Below, one piece after another: positions 8,797 through 19,486 of a stretch of DNA of 64,000 nucleotides. The stretch lies in NCBI GenBank assembly GCA_016710985.1, contig JADJTX010000013.1, positions 1 through 64,000 of the forward strand. Reading direction: 5' to 3'. The notes beneath the pieces were generated by a model. That model saw only the letters and a list, made by a program, of their open reading frames with translations. It had not been told where the DNA came from and did no database searches. The position numbers were made by a program, and so were the translations under genes. The first letter of the stretch is position 1, and each line of letters opens with the position of its first letter. The stretch comes from Ignavibacteria bacterium. GTDB taxonomy: Bacteria > Bacteroidota > Ignavibacteria > Tepidaquicellales > Tepidaquicellaceae.

Positions 8797-11523
8797 TTGA
8801 ATTCAAAAGAGGTCAGGAATTCGTTTATAAATTTTTTCAGGGAAAAGGAACATAAGGTTGTTCCGTCGTCACCGGTCGTTCCTTATAATGATCCAACGCT
8901 GCTTTTTACAAATGCGGGAATGAACCAGTTCAAGGATGTCTTTCTCGGAACCGGCACGCGTGATTATACCCGCGCTGTCGACAGCCAGAAGTGCATACGT
9001 GCGGGCGGAAAGCACAATGATCTCGAAGAGGTCGGCATGGACGGATATCATCATACATTCTTTGAGATGCTCGGCAACTGGTCTTTCGGAGATTATTATA
9101 AAAAGGAAGCGATAACATGGGCGTGGGAATTACTTACATTTGTCTGGAAACTTCCGAAGGAAAAGCTCTGGGTAACTGTTTTTGAAACTGATGAGGAAGC
9201 GTTTGAAATATGGAAGAATGAAACTGACATTGATCCTAAACACATACTTCGGTTTGGTGAGAAAGATAACTTCTGGGAGATGGGTGATACCGGTCCATGC
9301 GGTCCGTGTTCTGAGATAAATTATGATTTTACTATAGAAGGCTGTAAAGCGGAAGACATAAACTCAGGTAATGAAGATGTAATTGAAATATGGAATCTGG
9401 TTTTCATACAATATAACAGGAAAAAAGACGGTGAGCTTGAGCCGCTTCCAAAGAAGCATGTTGATACGGGAATGGGATTTGAAAGAGTCGTAAGAGTTCT
9501 TCAGGATAAAAATTCCAATTATGAAACTGATCTCTTCACTCCCTTAATTAATAAGATCACTGAACTTACAGGTAAAAAATACGAAGGCGAGAACATATCT
9601 TCTGTTAATGCAATCGCTGATCACATCAGGGCTTTGACATTTGCAATAAGCGACGGAGCAATTCCTTCTAATGAAGGTAGAGGTTATGTACTGCGAAGAA
9701 TTTTAAGAAGAGCTTCACGGCTTGCAAGGAAGCTGGATTTTCATAAACCTATTCTGTTTCAGCTCGTTGATACAGTCGTTGAAAATTTCGGTGAAGCTTA
9801 TCCCGAGATAATAGAGAAGAAAGATTTTACAAAGGAAGTCATTAAAGCTGAAGAAGAAAGTTTTCAGATCACTCTGGATAAAGGCATTAAGCTGTTCAAT
9901 GAAGTAGCCGGCTCGCTTAAAGGAACAAAGATATTTCCCGGCTTGGATGCGTTTAAGCTTTACGACACATTCGGCTTCCCTCTTGATCTGACTGAAGTAA
10001 TGGCAAAAGAACAGGGACTGAAAGTTGACCTGCTGAAATTCGAAGAAGAAATGTCGAAGCAGAAAGACAGAGGAAGGGATGCGAGAAAGGACAAGCTGAA
10101 TCTTGAAATGGGAGTTGAGATATTTGATTTTCTTAATGAGAATTTATCCAATCAGGTAAAGTATAATCCTTATGATGTGACGGATGAACCTGACGAACAG
10201 GAAAAAAACATTGCAGTCGGTAAGACAGAAGAAGGAAAGTATATTGCAGTCATTGATGAGAATCCGTTTTATTCCGAATCGGGAGGACAGATAAATGATA
10301 CCGGGAAGATAATATTAGAGGACTCAAAAGAAGTAAGCATTACGGATTCACAGAAATATTTTCTCGTATTATCAGATGATAAGCATTCGCTTGAAAGCAT
10401 TATACAGGGAAATGATCTTTATCCTGTCAAAGGCAAAGTAGTTCTTGATATTCCCAGAAGACGTTCGATCGAGCGCAATCACTCGGCAACGCATCTTGTT
10501 CACGAGGCTCTGAGAAGAGTATTGGGAAGTCACGTAAAGCAGTTAGGCTCTTTGGTTCATAATGAATATCTCCGTTTCGACTTTCCTCATTTTCACAAAG
10601 TCACTGACATTGAGATCAAAGAGATCGAGAACATGGTCAACTCAAAGATCAGAGAGCGGATTGAAGTTCATACGGATGCTGACATTTCAATTGAAGAGGC
10701 GAACAAAATTCCAAATGTAAAGAAGTTTTTCGGTGAGAAATACGGAGATAAGGTAAGAGTTGTGCATATTGATGATAAATTCAGCATAGAATTCTGCGGC
10801 GGCACACATGTAAAGAATACAGACGACATAGGTTTATTTAAGATCATTAAGGAAGAAAGCATAGCTTCGGGCACACGGAGGATATTTGCGCGAACGGGTG
10901 AAGGGATCACTGCATATCTTAACGAAAGAATTTCTGACATTGAAAAGATAATGAATGAACTGCCCGGTAAATATTCAACTGATTTTGTAGCTGCAATTAA
11001 TTCTATCAGCTATGACATTTCGAAGGCGGATTTCCGGAATGCGGAGATGATGAAAAAGCTGATGCTTGCTCAGGACGGGACGCTGGCTTCTTTGTATGAA
11101 TCAAGAGAGATTTATCTTGAAGAGAAGAAGCAGACGGAAAGAGAATTGCTGAAGCAGTCTTTGTCTAAAATTTTCGGAAAGCTTGATGAGATAATTTTCC
11201 GATCAAATAAAGAGAACGGGTTTGATGTCATTGCGGCGAGAATGGATCTTAACAGCATGGAAGAGTTTAAGGAGATCGGAGATGAACTGAGAAAGAAAGT
11301 TAATAACGGAGTAGCTCTGATAGCGGCAGTTTTGAATGGTAAGATAAATCTCGTCTGCGCAGTAAGCGACAATCTCATAAAAGACAGATCACTGAATGCC
11401 GGAAAGATCGTTTCGGAAGCTGCAAAGGAACTCGGAGGAGGAGGCGGAGGCAAGCCACACCTTGCAACAGCCGGAGCAAAGGATATTGTGAAGCTTGATG
11501 AAGTGCTGGGTCCTATAGCTTGA
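8797..11523 (+). CDS. alaS: Alanine--tRNA ligase
   Basis: Charges tRNA-Ala and edits mischarged Ser/Gly in the cytoplasm. At 908 residues it is of normal length. The class II catalytic core runs from about 1-240 (FTNAGMNQFKDVFLG, GPCGPCSEI, TGMGFERV), then the tRNA-recognition part, the editing domain with zinc-type ligands HSATHLVH (about 566) and FCGGTH (about 665), and the C-terminal oligomerisation/C-Ala domain ending in a GGGGGGKPHLATAGAK stretch. The start must be TTG at 8797: an in-frame TAA lies two codons upstream and no ATG fits. AGGA sits just before it. The gene is intact, unlike many neighbours, and stands alone. Confidence 0.97.
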   Translation: MNSKEVRNSFINFFREKEHKVVPSSPVVPYNDPTLLFTNAGMNQFKDVFLGTGTRDYTRAVDSQKCIRAGGKHNDLEEVGMDGYHHTFFEMLGNWSFGDYYKKEAITWAWELLTFVWKLPKEKLWVTVFETDEEAFEIWKNETDIDPKHILRFGEKDNFWEMGDTGPCGPCSEINYDFTIEGCKAEDINSGNEDVIEIWNLVFIQYNRKKDGELEPLPKKHVDTGMGFERVVRVLQDKNSNYETDLFTPLINKITELTGKKYEGENISSVNAIADHIRALTFAISDGAIPSNEGRGYVLRRILRRASRLARKLDFHKPILFQLVDTVVENFGEAYPEIIEKKDFTKEVIKAEEESFQITLDKGIKLFNEVAGSLKGTKIFPGLDAFKLYDTFGFPLDLTEVMAKEQGLKVDLLKFEEEMSKQKDRGRDARKDKLNLEMGVEIFDFLNENLSNQVKYNPYDVTDEPDEQEKNIAVGKTEEGKYIAVIDENPFYSESGGQINDTGKIILEDSKEVSITDSQKYFLVLSDDKHSLESIIQGNDLYPVKGKVVLDIPRRRSIERNHSATHLVHEALRRVLGSHVKQLGSLVHNEYLRFDFPHFHKVTDIEIKEIENMVNSKIRERIEVHTDADISIEEANKIPNVKKFFGEKYGDKVRVVHIDDKFSIEFCGGTHVKNTDDIGLFKIIKEESIASGTRRIFARTGEGITAYLNERISDIEKIMNELPGKYSTDFVAAINSISYDISKADFRNAEMMKKLMLAQDGTLASLYESREIYLEEKKQTERELLKQSLSKIFGKLDEIIFRSNKENGFDVIAARMDLNSMEEFKEIGDELRKKVNNGVALIAAVLNGKINLVCAVSDNLIKDRSLNAGKIVSEAAKELGGGGGGKPHLATAGAKDIVKLDEVLGPIA

Positions 11524-11587
11524 TAATTTTTTAATTACTTTTCCGGACTTAAGTTTTCATTACCAAACCAAAGTTTTGGAAAGGTGT

Positions 11588-11745
11588 ATTTTACCACAGA
11601 GACGCAGAGGCACAGAGGACACAGATGTTTCAAAATTCTGTGTTACTTTAGTTAAATACAGAAGATCTGTCACAAACCTTTTTAACAACATAGAAACATA
11701 AGACACATAGTCTAATCTGTGTTTCTATGTGACTATGTGGTTCAA
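11588..11745. repeat. Mosaic palindromic element, ACCACAGAG family, copy 1
   Basis: Begins TTTTACCACAGAGACGCAGAGG and includes a second palindromic segment, ACATAGAAACATAAGACACATAG with inverse CTATGTGACTATGTGG. Related elements occur at 12795, 14659, 17150 and 26427. It fills the gap between alaS and the sugar nucleotidyltransferase gene. Confidence 0.6.
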
Positions 11746-11780
11746 TAAAATAAAGTTTTCCCAAAAGCATAAAACAATAA

Positions 11781-12773
11781 ATGAAAGTAATCATACCGGT
11801 AGCAGGATTCGGAACAAGATTAAGACCGCACACGCTTCATAATCCGAAAGTTTTATTGAATGTCGGAGGCAAGCCGATGATACATTATATCATTGAGCAG
11901 TTAATAAAGGATAAGATAGCATCTTCCATTATATTAGTTACAGGATTTCTTGGTGATAAGATAAAGGAATATCTGGACAGCAGCTTTAAATTTAAATTTG
12001 ACTATGTTGAACAGGCGGAGGCGAAAGGTCTTGGTCACGCTGTTTACTGCGCTAAATCCGTATTCAAAAACAAGAACGACGAAACGCTCATCATACTCGG
12101 CGATACGCTTTTTGATGTGGACCTTAAGAAGATGGTAAAAGGTAAAGACTCGGTGATCGGCGTTAAAGTAGTGGATGATCCGAGAAGATTCGGTGTAGTT
12201 GAGAAAGACGGAAACGGTTACATCACAAGGTTTGTAGAGAAGCCCGCTTCAAAAGAAGTATCACCGTCAAATGAAGCCATAGTCGGATTGTATTATCTGA
12301 AGAATTCGCTTCATCTTTTCAAATCGCTCGAACATATAATGAAAAACAACATCACGGTCAAAGGCGAGTTTCAGCTGACAGACGCTCTTGAACACATGCT
12401 GAATAATGATGATAAGATGAAGACATTTAATGTAGAAGGCTGGCTTGACTGCGGTAAGCCGGAGACATTGCTGGAGACGAACAGGTATCTTTTAAGCAAG
12501 AATAAAAAACCCGGATCATATAAATTTAAAAATACAAAAATTGTCGAGCCTGTTTTCATCGGCAAGAATGTAAATATAGAGAACAGTGTGATCGGACCTT
12601 ACGCAACCATTAATGATGATTGTGTCATAAAGAACAGCTTCATCACTGACAGCATACTTGATAAATTTTCGACTGTTGAGAATTGTTCACTAACAGATTC
12701 TTTGATAGGAGAAGGCGCAATTGTGAAAAGGGACGCGCTGAAGATCAGCGTAGGGAATTATTCGGAAATATGA
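11781..12773 (+). CDS. Sugar-phosphate nucleotidyltransferase with left-handed beta-helix
   Basis: Transfers a nucleotide to a sugar 1-phosphate to make an NDP-sugar for envelope polysaccharides. The N-terminal 230 residues are an NTP_transferase domain: the nucleotide loop is VAGFGTRLRPHT (residues 7-18), followed by NPKVLLNVGGKPMI and the metal-binding ILGDTLFD. Residues about 240-330 are hexapeptide/beta-helix repeats (FIGKNVNIENSVIGPYATI). At 330 residues it is shorter than bifunctional GlmU. It could be RmlA2-, GalU- or mannose-1-phosphate guanylyltransferase-like; substrate cannot be told from sequence. Monocistronic, ATG start, frame intact. Confidence 0.88.
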   Translation: MKVIIPVAGFGTRLRPHTLHNPKVLLNVGGKPMIHYIIEQLIKDKIASSIILVTGFLGDKIKEYLDSSFKFKFDYVEQAEAKGLGHAVYCAKSVFKNKNDETLIILGDTLFDVDLKKMVKGKDSVIGVKVVDDPRRFGVVEKDGNGYITRFVEKPASKEVSPSNEAIVGLYYLKNSLHLFKSLEHIMKNNITVKGEFQLTDALEHMLNNDDKMKTFNVEGWLDCGKPETLLETNRYLLSKNKKPGSYKFKNTKIVEPVFIGKNVNIENSVIGPYATINDDCVIKNSFITDSILDKFSTVENCSLTDSLIGEGAIVKRDALKISVGNYSEI

Positions 12774-12794
12774 TCACAAACCGTCACCCCTGAA

Positions 12795-13013
12795 CCTCTC
12801 CCTCCGTGTGTCTCAAAACTAAAAATTTACCACAGAGGCACAGAGAACACAGAGTTTCACAGAGAAATCTTATGATAAATATATATTTCTTTTTTTAAAT
12901 TAAACAAATTTCAAATTTTTTAATTCGTAATGATAAACCTTCTATATTCTCTGTGTATCTTTGTGTTCTCTGAATCTCTGTGGTAAAAGGTTTTGAGACA
13001 GATTCGGGAGAGG
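12795..13013. repeat. Large nested palindrome of the ACCACAGAG family, copy 2
   Basis: The outer arms CTCTCCCTCCGTGTGTCTC (left) and GAGACAGATTCGGGAGAG (right) enclose AAAAC / GTTTT, then TACCACAGAGGCACAGAG and its inverse CTCTGAATCTCTGTGGTA, with an AT-rich centre. The whole is about 220 bp. It lies immediately 5' of the DUF885 gene, and a related copy follows that gene at 14659. Confidence 0.75.
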
Positions 13014-13046
13014 GCATTATTTATAAAAATCATAATCAAAACAAAT

Positions 13047-14656
13047 ATGAACAAAACATTTCAGGAATTTTCGGAAACATTTTTTAATACTTATCTGAAA
13101 ATAAATCCTCAGGCCGGGACGTATCTCGGGTTGCACGAATACGACGGAATGACCGGAGACATTTCTCAAAAAGGAATTGATGAAGAAATTAAAACATATA
13201 AAGAGCTTTACAAAGAGCTTTGCGGAATAAACCGTGATGAGCTGTCTGATATAAATAAATATGATCATGACATTGCAAAATGGGCAATTGAGTCAGAGCT
13301 GTTCGAGCTGGAAGAGATGCAGTCTTACAGGCGGAACCCGAGAGTTTATATAAACATGATAAGCGGACTTGATGATTACATTAAAAGAGAATATGCGCCG
13401 TTTGATGACAGGTTCAGGTCAATATTAAGCATAATGGAAAAGATCCCCGGTATTCTTGAAACTGCAGAAACAAATCTCGGAAATAAAATACCTGAAGTCT
13501 ACTGCAGGTATGCAAAGCATTCGGCTAAAGGGTTTGAAGACTTTTTTAAAAACAAACTTTACAATGTAATTAAGGAAAGATCAGGTGATGAAAAGCTGAT
13601 AAGCGAATACAATGAAAAAGCGTTACAGCAATTGAGGCATTTAAGAAATTCAGCAGCTTCATTGATAAGGTGAATTCGGATACTGACGAAAGCTACAGGA
13701 TAGGAAAGGATAAATTCCTGAAGATGCTTAAGATCAAAGAACAAATAGACCTGCCGCTTGAGGAGATCAAAAGATCAGGACTTGAAGAGCTGAAAAGACT
13801 GCAGGATGAGCTGAAAAAAGTCATGTCAGAAAATAATTTTGAAGGTAATCTTGAAAGACTTGAACACGATCACCCTTCGGAAGAGAATCTGATAACCGAG
13901 ACAAAGAACATGCTTGACGAACTCATTAATTTTATACGTGAAAAAAATCTTGTAGATCTTCCGGATAAACTAAACTGTATAGTAACTGAAATGCCGAAGT
14001 ATGATGATTTCGGATTTGCTGCGATGGGAACTGCCGGACCGTTTGAGAAATCTGATGAGTCATTTTATTATGTCAACCTTCCCGATAAAGACTGGGACGA
14101 TAAAAAGAAAGAAGAGTGGATGACACAGTTCAACTACCCTACTCTCAAGCTTGTGTCCATACACGAAGCTTATCCCGGACATTACACGCATTTTCTCAAT
14201 GCAAATAAAAATTCAACAAAGCTTTCGAAGTTATTCATGTCATATTCATATGTTGAGGGCTGGGCGCATTATACAGAAGAAATGATGATAGAGCAGGGTT
14301 ACAGTAAAGAAGATTTCAAGACGAAGATCGGGATGCTGCTTGAAGCATTGATCAGATGCTGCAGATATATAGTTGCGATTGGCATACACTGCGAAAACAT
14401 GTCAATAGAAGATGCAAAGAATTTTTTCATTAAGAACGCATATATGACAGAGACAACCGCATTGAACGAAGCAGAGCGCGGTACATTTGATCCGGGATAT
14501 CTGAATTATACACTCGGAAAGATATTCCTTAAGAGATTTCTTGATAAATACTTTGATAAATTCGGTTCTGAAAAGACATTAAAGGATTTTCATAATATGA
14601 TAGTTTCACTCGGTGCGCCTACATACAGGATCGCTGAAGCTCATGTTCTGAGTTAA
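13047..14656 (+). CDS. DUF885 family metallopeptidase-like protein, one frame break
   Basis: A DUF885 protein, a family with a gluzincin-like HExxxGH zinc site and, in most bacterial members, a signal or lipoprotein anchor; here none is seen. HEAYPGHYTH carries the predicted zinc ligands and catalytic Glu, with a further acidic ligand expected in EGWAHYTEEMM. I chose ATG 13047 because MNKTFQEFSETFFNTYLK matches the typical start; the frame is open back to 12993 but only through the palindromic element. Near 13632 a base seems lost: the first frame stops at 13673, while the continuation EAFKKFSSFIDKVNSD is in the next frame. Rejoined length is about 536 residues, typical of the family. Substrate unknown. 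Confidence 0.85.
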
Positions 14657-14658
14657 AT

Positions 14659-14803
14659 TTTTACCACAGAGGTACAGAGAGGCACAGAGATTCACAGAGA
14701 AATCATAAGTTAAATTTTGAATATCTTTATACTTTAAATAAGCCCGCTGATTGAAAAAATAATCTCTGTGCAGCTCTGTATTCTCTGTTACTCTGTGTTG
14801 TAG
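14659..14803. repeat. Palindromic element of the ACCACAGAG family, copy 3
   Basis: TACCACAGAGGTACAGAGAGG at the left is mirrored by CTCTGTATTCTCTGTTACTC at the right around an AT-rich centre. It starts two bases after the DUF885 stop codon. Confidence 0.7.
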
Positions 14804-14844
14804 TATTTTTAGTTTTGGCTGGCTCTGCATAGCAGACTTTTAAA

Positions 14845-17000
14845 TCAGCAGCCTTCTTCGATTCTTTTTGACAGGAGCATTTCAGCCAATACAAACAGAA
14901 TTGCGGCGATGAGAAAATATTTCCAGAGGCTGAATCCGGTTTTTGATTCCCTTACTTCGTCAGCAATACTTTCATTTGCTTCAATAAATCTTACATTTTC
15001 AATTCCGTTTTTCTTAAAGAAATCAATTACCTCTTCTTCACCTGAGACCAGCGGTTTGCTTTCAATAGAATTTTTATTCATTGCAAAGCTGAAGTCGGTG
15101 CCAAGTGAATCCTTAATGGCATAGATGCCGATATCAGATGTGTTCTCTTCATACGGCAGAAATAAATAATCTTCTCCCGCGGGATTGAGTACAGCTTCTT
15201 TCTTCACTGATGATCCGTCAGGCAGAATTATTTCAGAAACATTTTTTATATCTCTTACCGCAATCAGGTTAGATCTGCCTGTGACATATTCTCTCTGATA
15301 TTCGAAATTATTGCTGAGATAATAAATGCTTCTAATTATAAGCGGAACAAAGATGCTCTTAAACGGAAGATCTGACATGTCATCAGATGCTGATACTGAT
15401 GATATTATAATCCTGCCTTTAGCGAACTTCGACTCGAGAAGGAAAGGTTTGTTATTGATGAAAGTAATGATTGAATTTGTATTTTCATTTGGCAGCAGCT
15501 CGAAGAATGAACTGACTTTCGGCGACTCAATGCTGAATTTATCCGAAGGAGAGTTAAGCTGATTCGTAAATATTTCCGACAATACCGGATTATCAAAATC
15601 TACTTTATCAAATTTCAGGCTTTGATTTGTTTCCTTATCAGTATTGAGACTTCCTATCCTCACAGTGTTTAGCTTGTTAAAGACTGTGTTGTTATAATTA
15701 TTTATGTCAACAGAGCTTCCCGGAAAAATAAATACACCACCTCCGTTAGATACATAATCTTTAAGTATATTTGCCTCGTTGTCAGTGAAACTATTTTTAT
15801 TGGAAATAAAGACAACATCATTGGCAAATATGTTTTCATTAACAGAGTTTTCGGATCTGATGTTAAACAGTTCGCTCTTCCTCTGGATGGAATCCGAGAG
15901 AATGTTGCTGGCGGTCTGCAGCGCAAGATCAATGAAATAGAAATCCTTTGGATTATTTTCTATGAGTCCGATATTAAATTTATCGGGTATGTAAAGCGAG
16001 AAGTAATATTTATTATCCTGTAAGATCTCATCTTCCTGAAACTCGCTTTGCATAAGTTCAATCACACCGTTGACACTCCCGGAGTGATCCGATTTGAAAA
16101 TGAATTCAACTTCTTTCCTGTCAAAAGAATTAACATCAACTACTTTCTCGTCTCTGAGTTTATTATCAATATAAAGATTTATTGTCTTATTCGTGACATT
16201 GAATTGTGAATGATTGGTAAGGAATATTCTGACCTTAATGTCTTTATCTTTTTCAATGATCTTAGATACAACATTAAAGCTGTCGAGGAAAGATTATTTA
16301 CTTCCCTCTCCCCTATTTTGATTAAATAGGTATTGACTGATTTATCATTTAAATTACTGATACTCCCGGCTGAAGTAATTCCTCCGTTAAGATTACTCTT
16401 CTGAAAATCAGATATGACATATATTTCCTTATCAGGGTTTTTAGAATTGGCAAGAATCTGATCAGCAAAATTTAATATTTCATTCATGCCTGCAGGCTTG
16501 TAAGAAAATTTTAATTTGTCCAGTGAATCAAGGATCTCCTTAAAGCTGTCAAACAGTATTTTATTATTTTTAAAATCAATCTTTGAAACGGGGATAAAAT
16601 AAACATTATCCGATTCTTTATGCGACTCAAGTATTTTCTTAACGGCTTCCTTCGCCTGCGACAGATACAATCCTTTATTGTCCCTTGCTTCCATGCTGAA
16701 TGAGTCGTCAATGAAAATAAGGGCGGTTGTATTTCCCGCATTGTCATTATTGCCGGCAAAGCCCTCATATACGGGATTTGCAAATGTAAGCACCAGAAAT
16801 ATTATAGTGAATATCCTTAAAAGCAATAAAAGGATCTGCTTAAGTCTGATTCTTCTCATTTTTGATTTCTGAATTTCCTTCAGAAACATTAATGTGCTGA
16901 ATTCGACTTTGCGTATTTTTCTGAGATTTAAAAGATGGATCAGAATCGGGATGGATATTGCAAACAGTCCGAATAAGATCGAAGGATTTAAAAAATTCAT
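14845..17000 (-). CDS. BatA-type membrane protein with von Willebrand A domain, one frame break
   Basis: The N-terminus (MNFLNPSILFGLFAISIPIL) is the BatA/aerotolerance N-terminal domain: a first helix, the basic LRKIRKVEFSTLMFLKEIQ loop, and a second helix LLLLLRIFTIIFLVL. A vWA domain follows at about 85-220 with the metal-site start FIDDSFSMEA. The rest is a long periplasmic region ending in one helix, YFLIAAILFVLAEMLL, and a short tail. The frame breaks near 16285: NNLSS continues as DSFNVVSKIIEKDKDIKV. Rejoined length is about 718 residues. Members act in envelope or stress complexes with MoxR ATPases, but no MoxR gene is present here, so the partner is unknown. Confidence 0.85.
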
Positions 17001-17114
17001 TAATTAAATTTAATTACCGCAGGTAAGATAATTCATATACTTCTTTATCTAAATGCATTTAGATGTTATTTACAGAATATGACATTAAAAAGTTTCTGAC
17101 AGGCAAAAATACAT

Positions 17115-17335
17115 ATCCGTCCAAAACGTTTATTTAGAAAATCCTTTATTACCATAAGACTCAAAGACTCAAAGACACAAAGAAAAACTTATTTTTAATT
17201 GTATTACTTTGTGCCTTGGTGACTTAGTTGTAATTCTATGAGTCATACTCAATCATAAAGGGGTAAGAGTTTTGTTTGATTAGAAACTCTTTTTAAAGAA
17301 TTTTAAATAAATAAATTTATTTTGGACAGCTATGG
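17115..17335. repeat. Inverted-end element CCGTCCAAAAC ... TTTTGGACAGC with inner palindrome
   Basis: ATCCGTCCAAAAC (17115) and TTTTGGACAGCTATGG (17320) form inverted ends about 220 bp apart. Inside is ACCATAAGACTCAAAGACTC with its approximate inverse GACTTAGTTGTAATTCTATG. The same end pair brackets 33442-33680. No gene lies within 17001-17413. Confidence 0.6.
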
Positions 17336-17343
17336 CTAAAATA

Positions 17344-17389
17344 TCAAACAGACTTTCGGGATATCATTGCTTTCCGAAAGTCTGTTTGA
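17344..17389 (-). terminator. Perfect 16-bp hairpin after the choice-of-anchor B gene
   Basis: TCAAACAGACTTTCGG pairs perfectly with CCGAAAGTCTGTTTGA across a 14-base loop, beginning 24 bases beyond the stop of the minus-strand gene at 17414. Read on the minus strand it is followed by ATATTTT, a weak T-tract, so it may terminate that transcript. Confidence 0.55.
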
Positions 17390-17413
17390 AAAAATTAAAT
17401 CAGAATAGTATGT

Positions 17414-19063
17414 TTACCTTTTCATACTCAGAGGTGAACTTACTGTTACGAATTCATTGCTGTTATTAAAAACCAAAGTCAGATCTGAAAGATCTACTAT
17501 ATTATTACCGTCCAGATCGGCAGGTAACCTCACACCGGTTAAGAATTCCGCTGCATCATTGTAGACCGGGAGTACATCGTCAAGATCGATCGTATTGGTT
17601 TTATTGATGTCACCGCTGTACATGAAGTATTTGCTTCCCTTAAGCTGCTGATTGCTTCCGTACGCCTGAGATGACGCTGAAGTAAAATCATAATTATACA
17701 CAGGACCCTCTGCAACCAAAGGCTCACCTCCAGGTTTGCTCCATGTTTCCATTCCGTTGAAATGTTTTACGACAATATAATATGAACCTGTTGGAGTATT
17801 TGAAAATTTGAATGACCCTTTAAGACTTACAGTATCTACCGGAGCCTTAGCAGAATCTACAATGCTGTAAGGGCTTGAAGTATTTCTTAAATAAACCGTG
17901 ACAGTATCTTTTCTCGAAAGCCTGTCTGTAAGATTATTATAAAGACCTTCGGTGCTTACTTTAAGATCTAATTTTACCGGAGGATGATTCAGGTCATAAA
18001 CGGTAGTTTTAATTACAAATAAACCGCCGGAAATATCCGAGCCGATTATTTTTCCTGAAGGAAATTTATAAACTCCCCAGCAGCCGTTAAAGCCGTTAAA
18101 GTTATTTGGCGCATATGTATCATACCATGCAACTTCAACAGGACTAACCGGATTGCTTATATCTACAACTCTGATCCCGGCACTATAATGCGCAATGACC
18201 GCATAGTCTCCGTAAATCTCGACATTATGAACAATTGATGTCGTAATGCCTGTAGGCTGCCAGTTCATTACAAAAGTTATGTTATCCAGATCTTCAATGT
18301 TAAACACGCTCAATTTTCCCACAGGTGACTGAAGTTCATTCGTCGTCAGAATATATTTTCTGTCATTGGTAATAGCCGAGTTATGAGTGGATGTAACAGC
18401 TGTGGGATACGATTGCCAGTTATCGATGAATTGCAGAGCATCTTTATTAGTTGCATTAATAATAGATGTTCTTCCTGAATAAACGTTTGAAGCCCATATC
18501 GTATCATTAAGCACTCTGCAGTCGTGAACATACTCGGTAGTCCACTGTCCTTTCTTTACGGGATTTTCCGGATCAATTACATCAACAACCGTGATCCCTC
18601 CGTTTGCAGCAGAGTTGCCTCCGTTCAGATAAAGATAATGACCGGACTGCTGTATGGAATGTGTCTTTGTGTATCCGGGATAATTCCATGTCTTGACCAG
18701 TCGCGCGGAATCAGGCAGATACTGAAGATCAATGATCTGAAGAGCGCTGTTGGTTGCTTCGGAAACTATGTAAGCATAATGCGAATAAGTTTTCATTTCA
18801 TGCCAGGAACTGTTAAAGTTCGTCACATAATCAACTTGGTGAATATTTGCGGTATCAGTAATATCAACAATAGAAGTTCCGCTGTTACACCCCAGCAAAG
18901 CATACTCTCTGCCATCCGGGGCTACATAACCCCAGCAGGCAGCGTAACTGCTTCCGTAATTATCAAGTTGTCTTAACAGGTATGCATTCTGAATCGGGCT
19001 CTGCGCATTTGAAACGCTGAGAATAATAAAATAAAGGACAAAGGTTTTTAAAATTGCTTTCAT
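17414..19063 (-). CDS. Secreted choice-of-anchor B family protein with dockerin-like tail
   Basis: A 549-residue secreted protein. Signal peptide at 1-20 (MKAILKTFVLYFIILSVSNA). Residues 25-345 are LVIVD-type beta-propeller repeats: YALLGCNSGTSIVDITD, YLNGGNSAANGGITVVDVIDP and IRVVDISNPVSPVEV each pair a displayed state with an ISxPxxP phrase, as in the choice-of-anchor B family. About 355-445 is a beta-sandwich. The end, SGDINKTNTIDLDDVLPVYN and ADLDGNNIVDLSDLTLV, is a dockerin-like pair of calcium-loop motifs, used here in place of a T9SS sorting domain. Role unknown. Followed by a strong hairpin. Frame intact. Confidence 0.88.
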   Translation of the reverse strand: MKAILKTFVLYFIILSVSNAQSPIQNAYLLRQLDNYGSSYAACWGYVAPDGREYALLGCNSGTSIVDITDTANIHQVDYVTNFNSSWHEMKTYSHYAYIVSEATNSALQIIDLQYLPDSARLVKTWNYPGYTKTHSIQQSGHYLYLNGGNSAANGGITVVDVIDPENPVKKGQWTTEYVHDCRVLNDTIWASNVYSGRTSIINATNKDALQFIDNWQSYPTAVTSTHNSAITNDRKYILTTNELQSPVGKLSVFNIEDLDNITFVMNWQPTGITTSIVHNVEIYGDYAVIAHYSAGIRVVDISNPVSPVEVAWYDTYAPNNFNGFNGCWGVYKFPSGKIIGSDISGGLFVIKTTVYDLNHPPVKLDLKVSTEGLYNNLTDRLSRKDTVTVYLRNTSSPYSIVDSAKAPVDTVSLKGSFKFSNTPTGSYYIVVKHFNGMETWSKPGGEPLVAEGPVYNYDFTSASSQAYGSNQQLKGSKYFMYSGDINKTNTIDLDDVLPVYNDAAEFLTGVRLPADLDGNNIVDLSDLTLVFNNSNEFVTVSSPLSMKR

Positions 19064-19182
19064 TTGATTACAATTAAATTAGATTAGTGAATAAAATTGC
19101 GAGAAATTTGGGGTTTTTAACTCGGATTATTTTGTATACAATATACTAACTATTTTACTTGTTTAAAATAGTTAATTCCGGT

Positions 19183-19437
19183 CAAGTGGTGAGACGTGAC
19201 GTGAGACGTCAAACGTGAGACGTGACGTGAAACGTCGAATGTCAGACGTGAAACGTCAGACGTGAGACGCGAGACGTGAGACGTCACGTGAGACGCAAGA
19301 AGCGAGACGCGAGACGTCAGACGCGATTGTTCCTTGTTCAGGATTGACGTTTCACGATTGTCGATCGACGATACAAATTTCATGATTCAGTCTGACGTCT
19401 GACGTTTGACGTTTGACGTCTCACCTTTCACGTTTCA
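19183..19437. repeat. ACGT-rich degenerate tandem region (GAGACGT/GAAACGT words)
   Basis: A dense run of 7-bp-like words built on ACGT (GAGACGTGACGTGAGACGTC, then GTCTGACGTTTGACG on the other side). Because ACGT is self-complementary, the two halves of the region are near inverse complements, so it can fold on itself about the centre near 19330. It fills the divergent gap between the choice-of-anchor gene and the NamZ-like gene; promoters of both must lie at its edges. Confidence 0.8.
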
Positions 19438-19486
19438 CATTGTTCATAAAGCTCTCAAATGTTAAATTGAGCACAATTAAATTATT

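Noticed and set aside
18524..18976. A 150-codon plus-strand open frame
   Set aside because: Antisense to the choice-of-anchor B gene; no signal or family resemblance.
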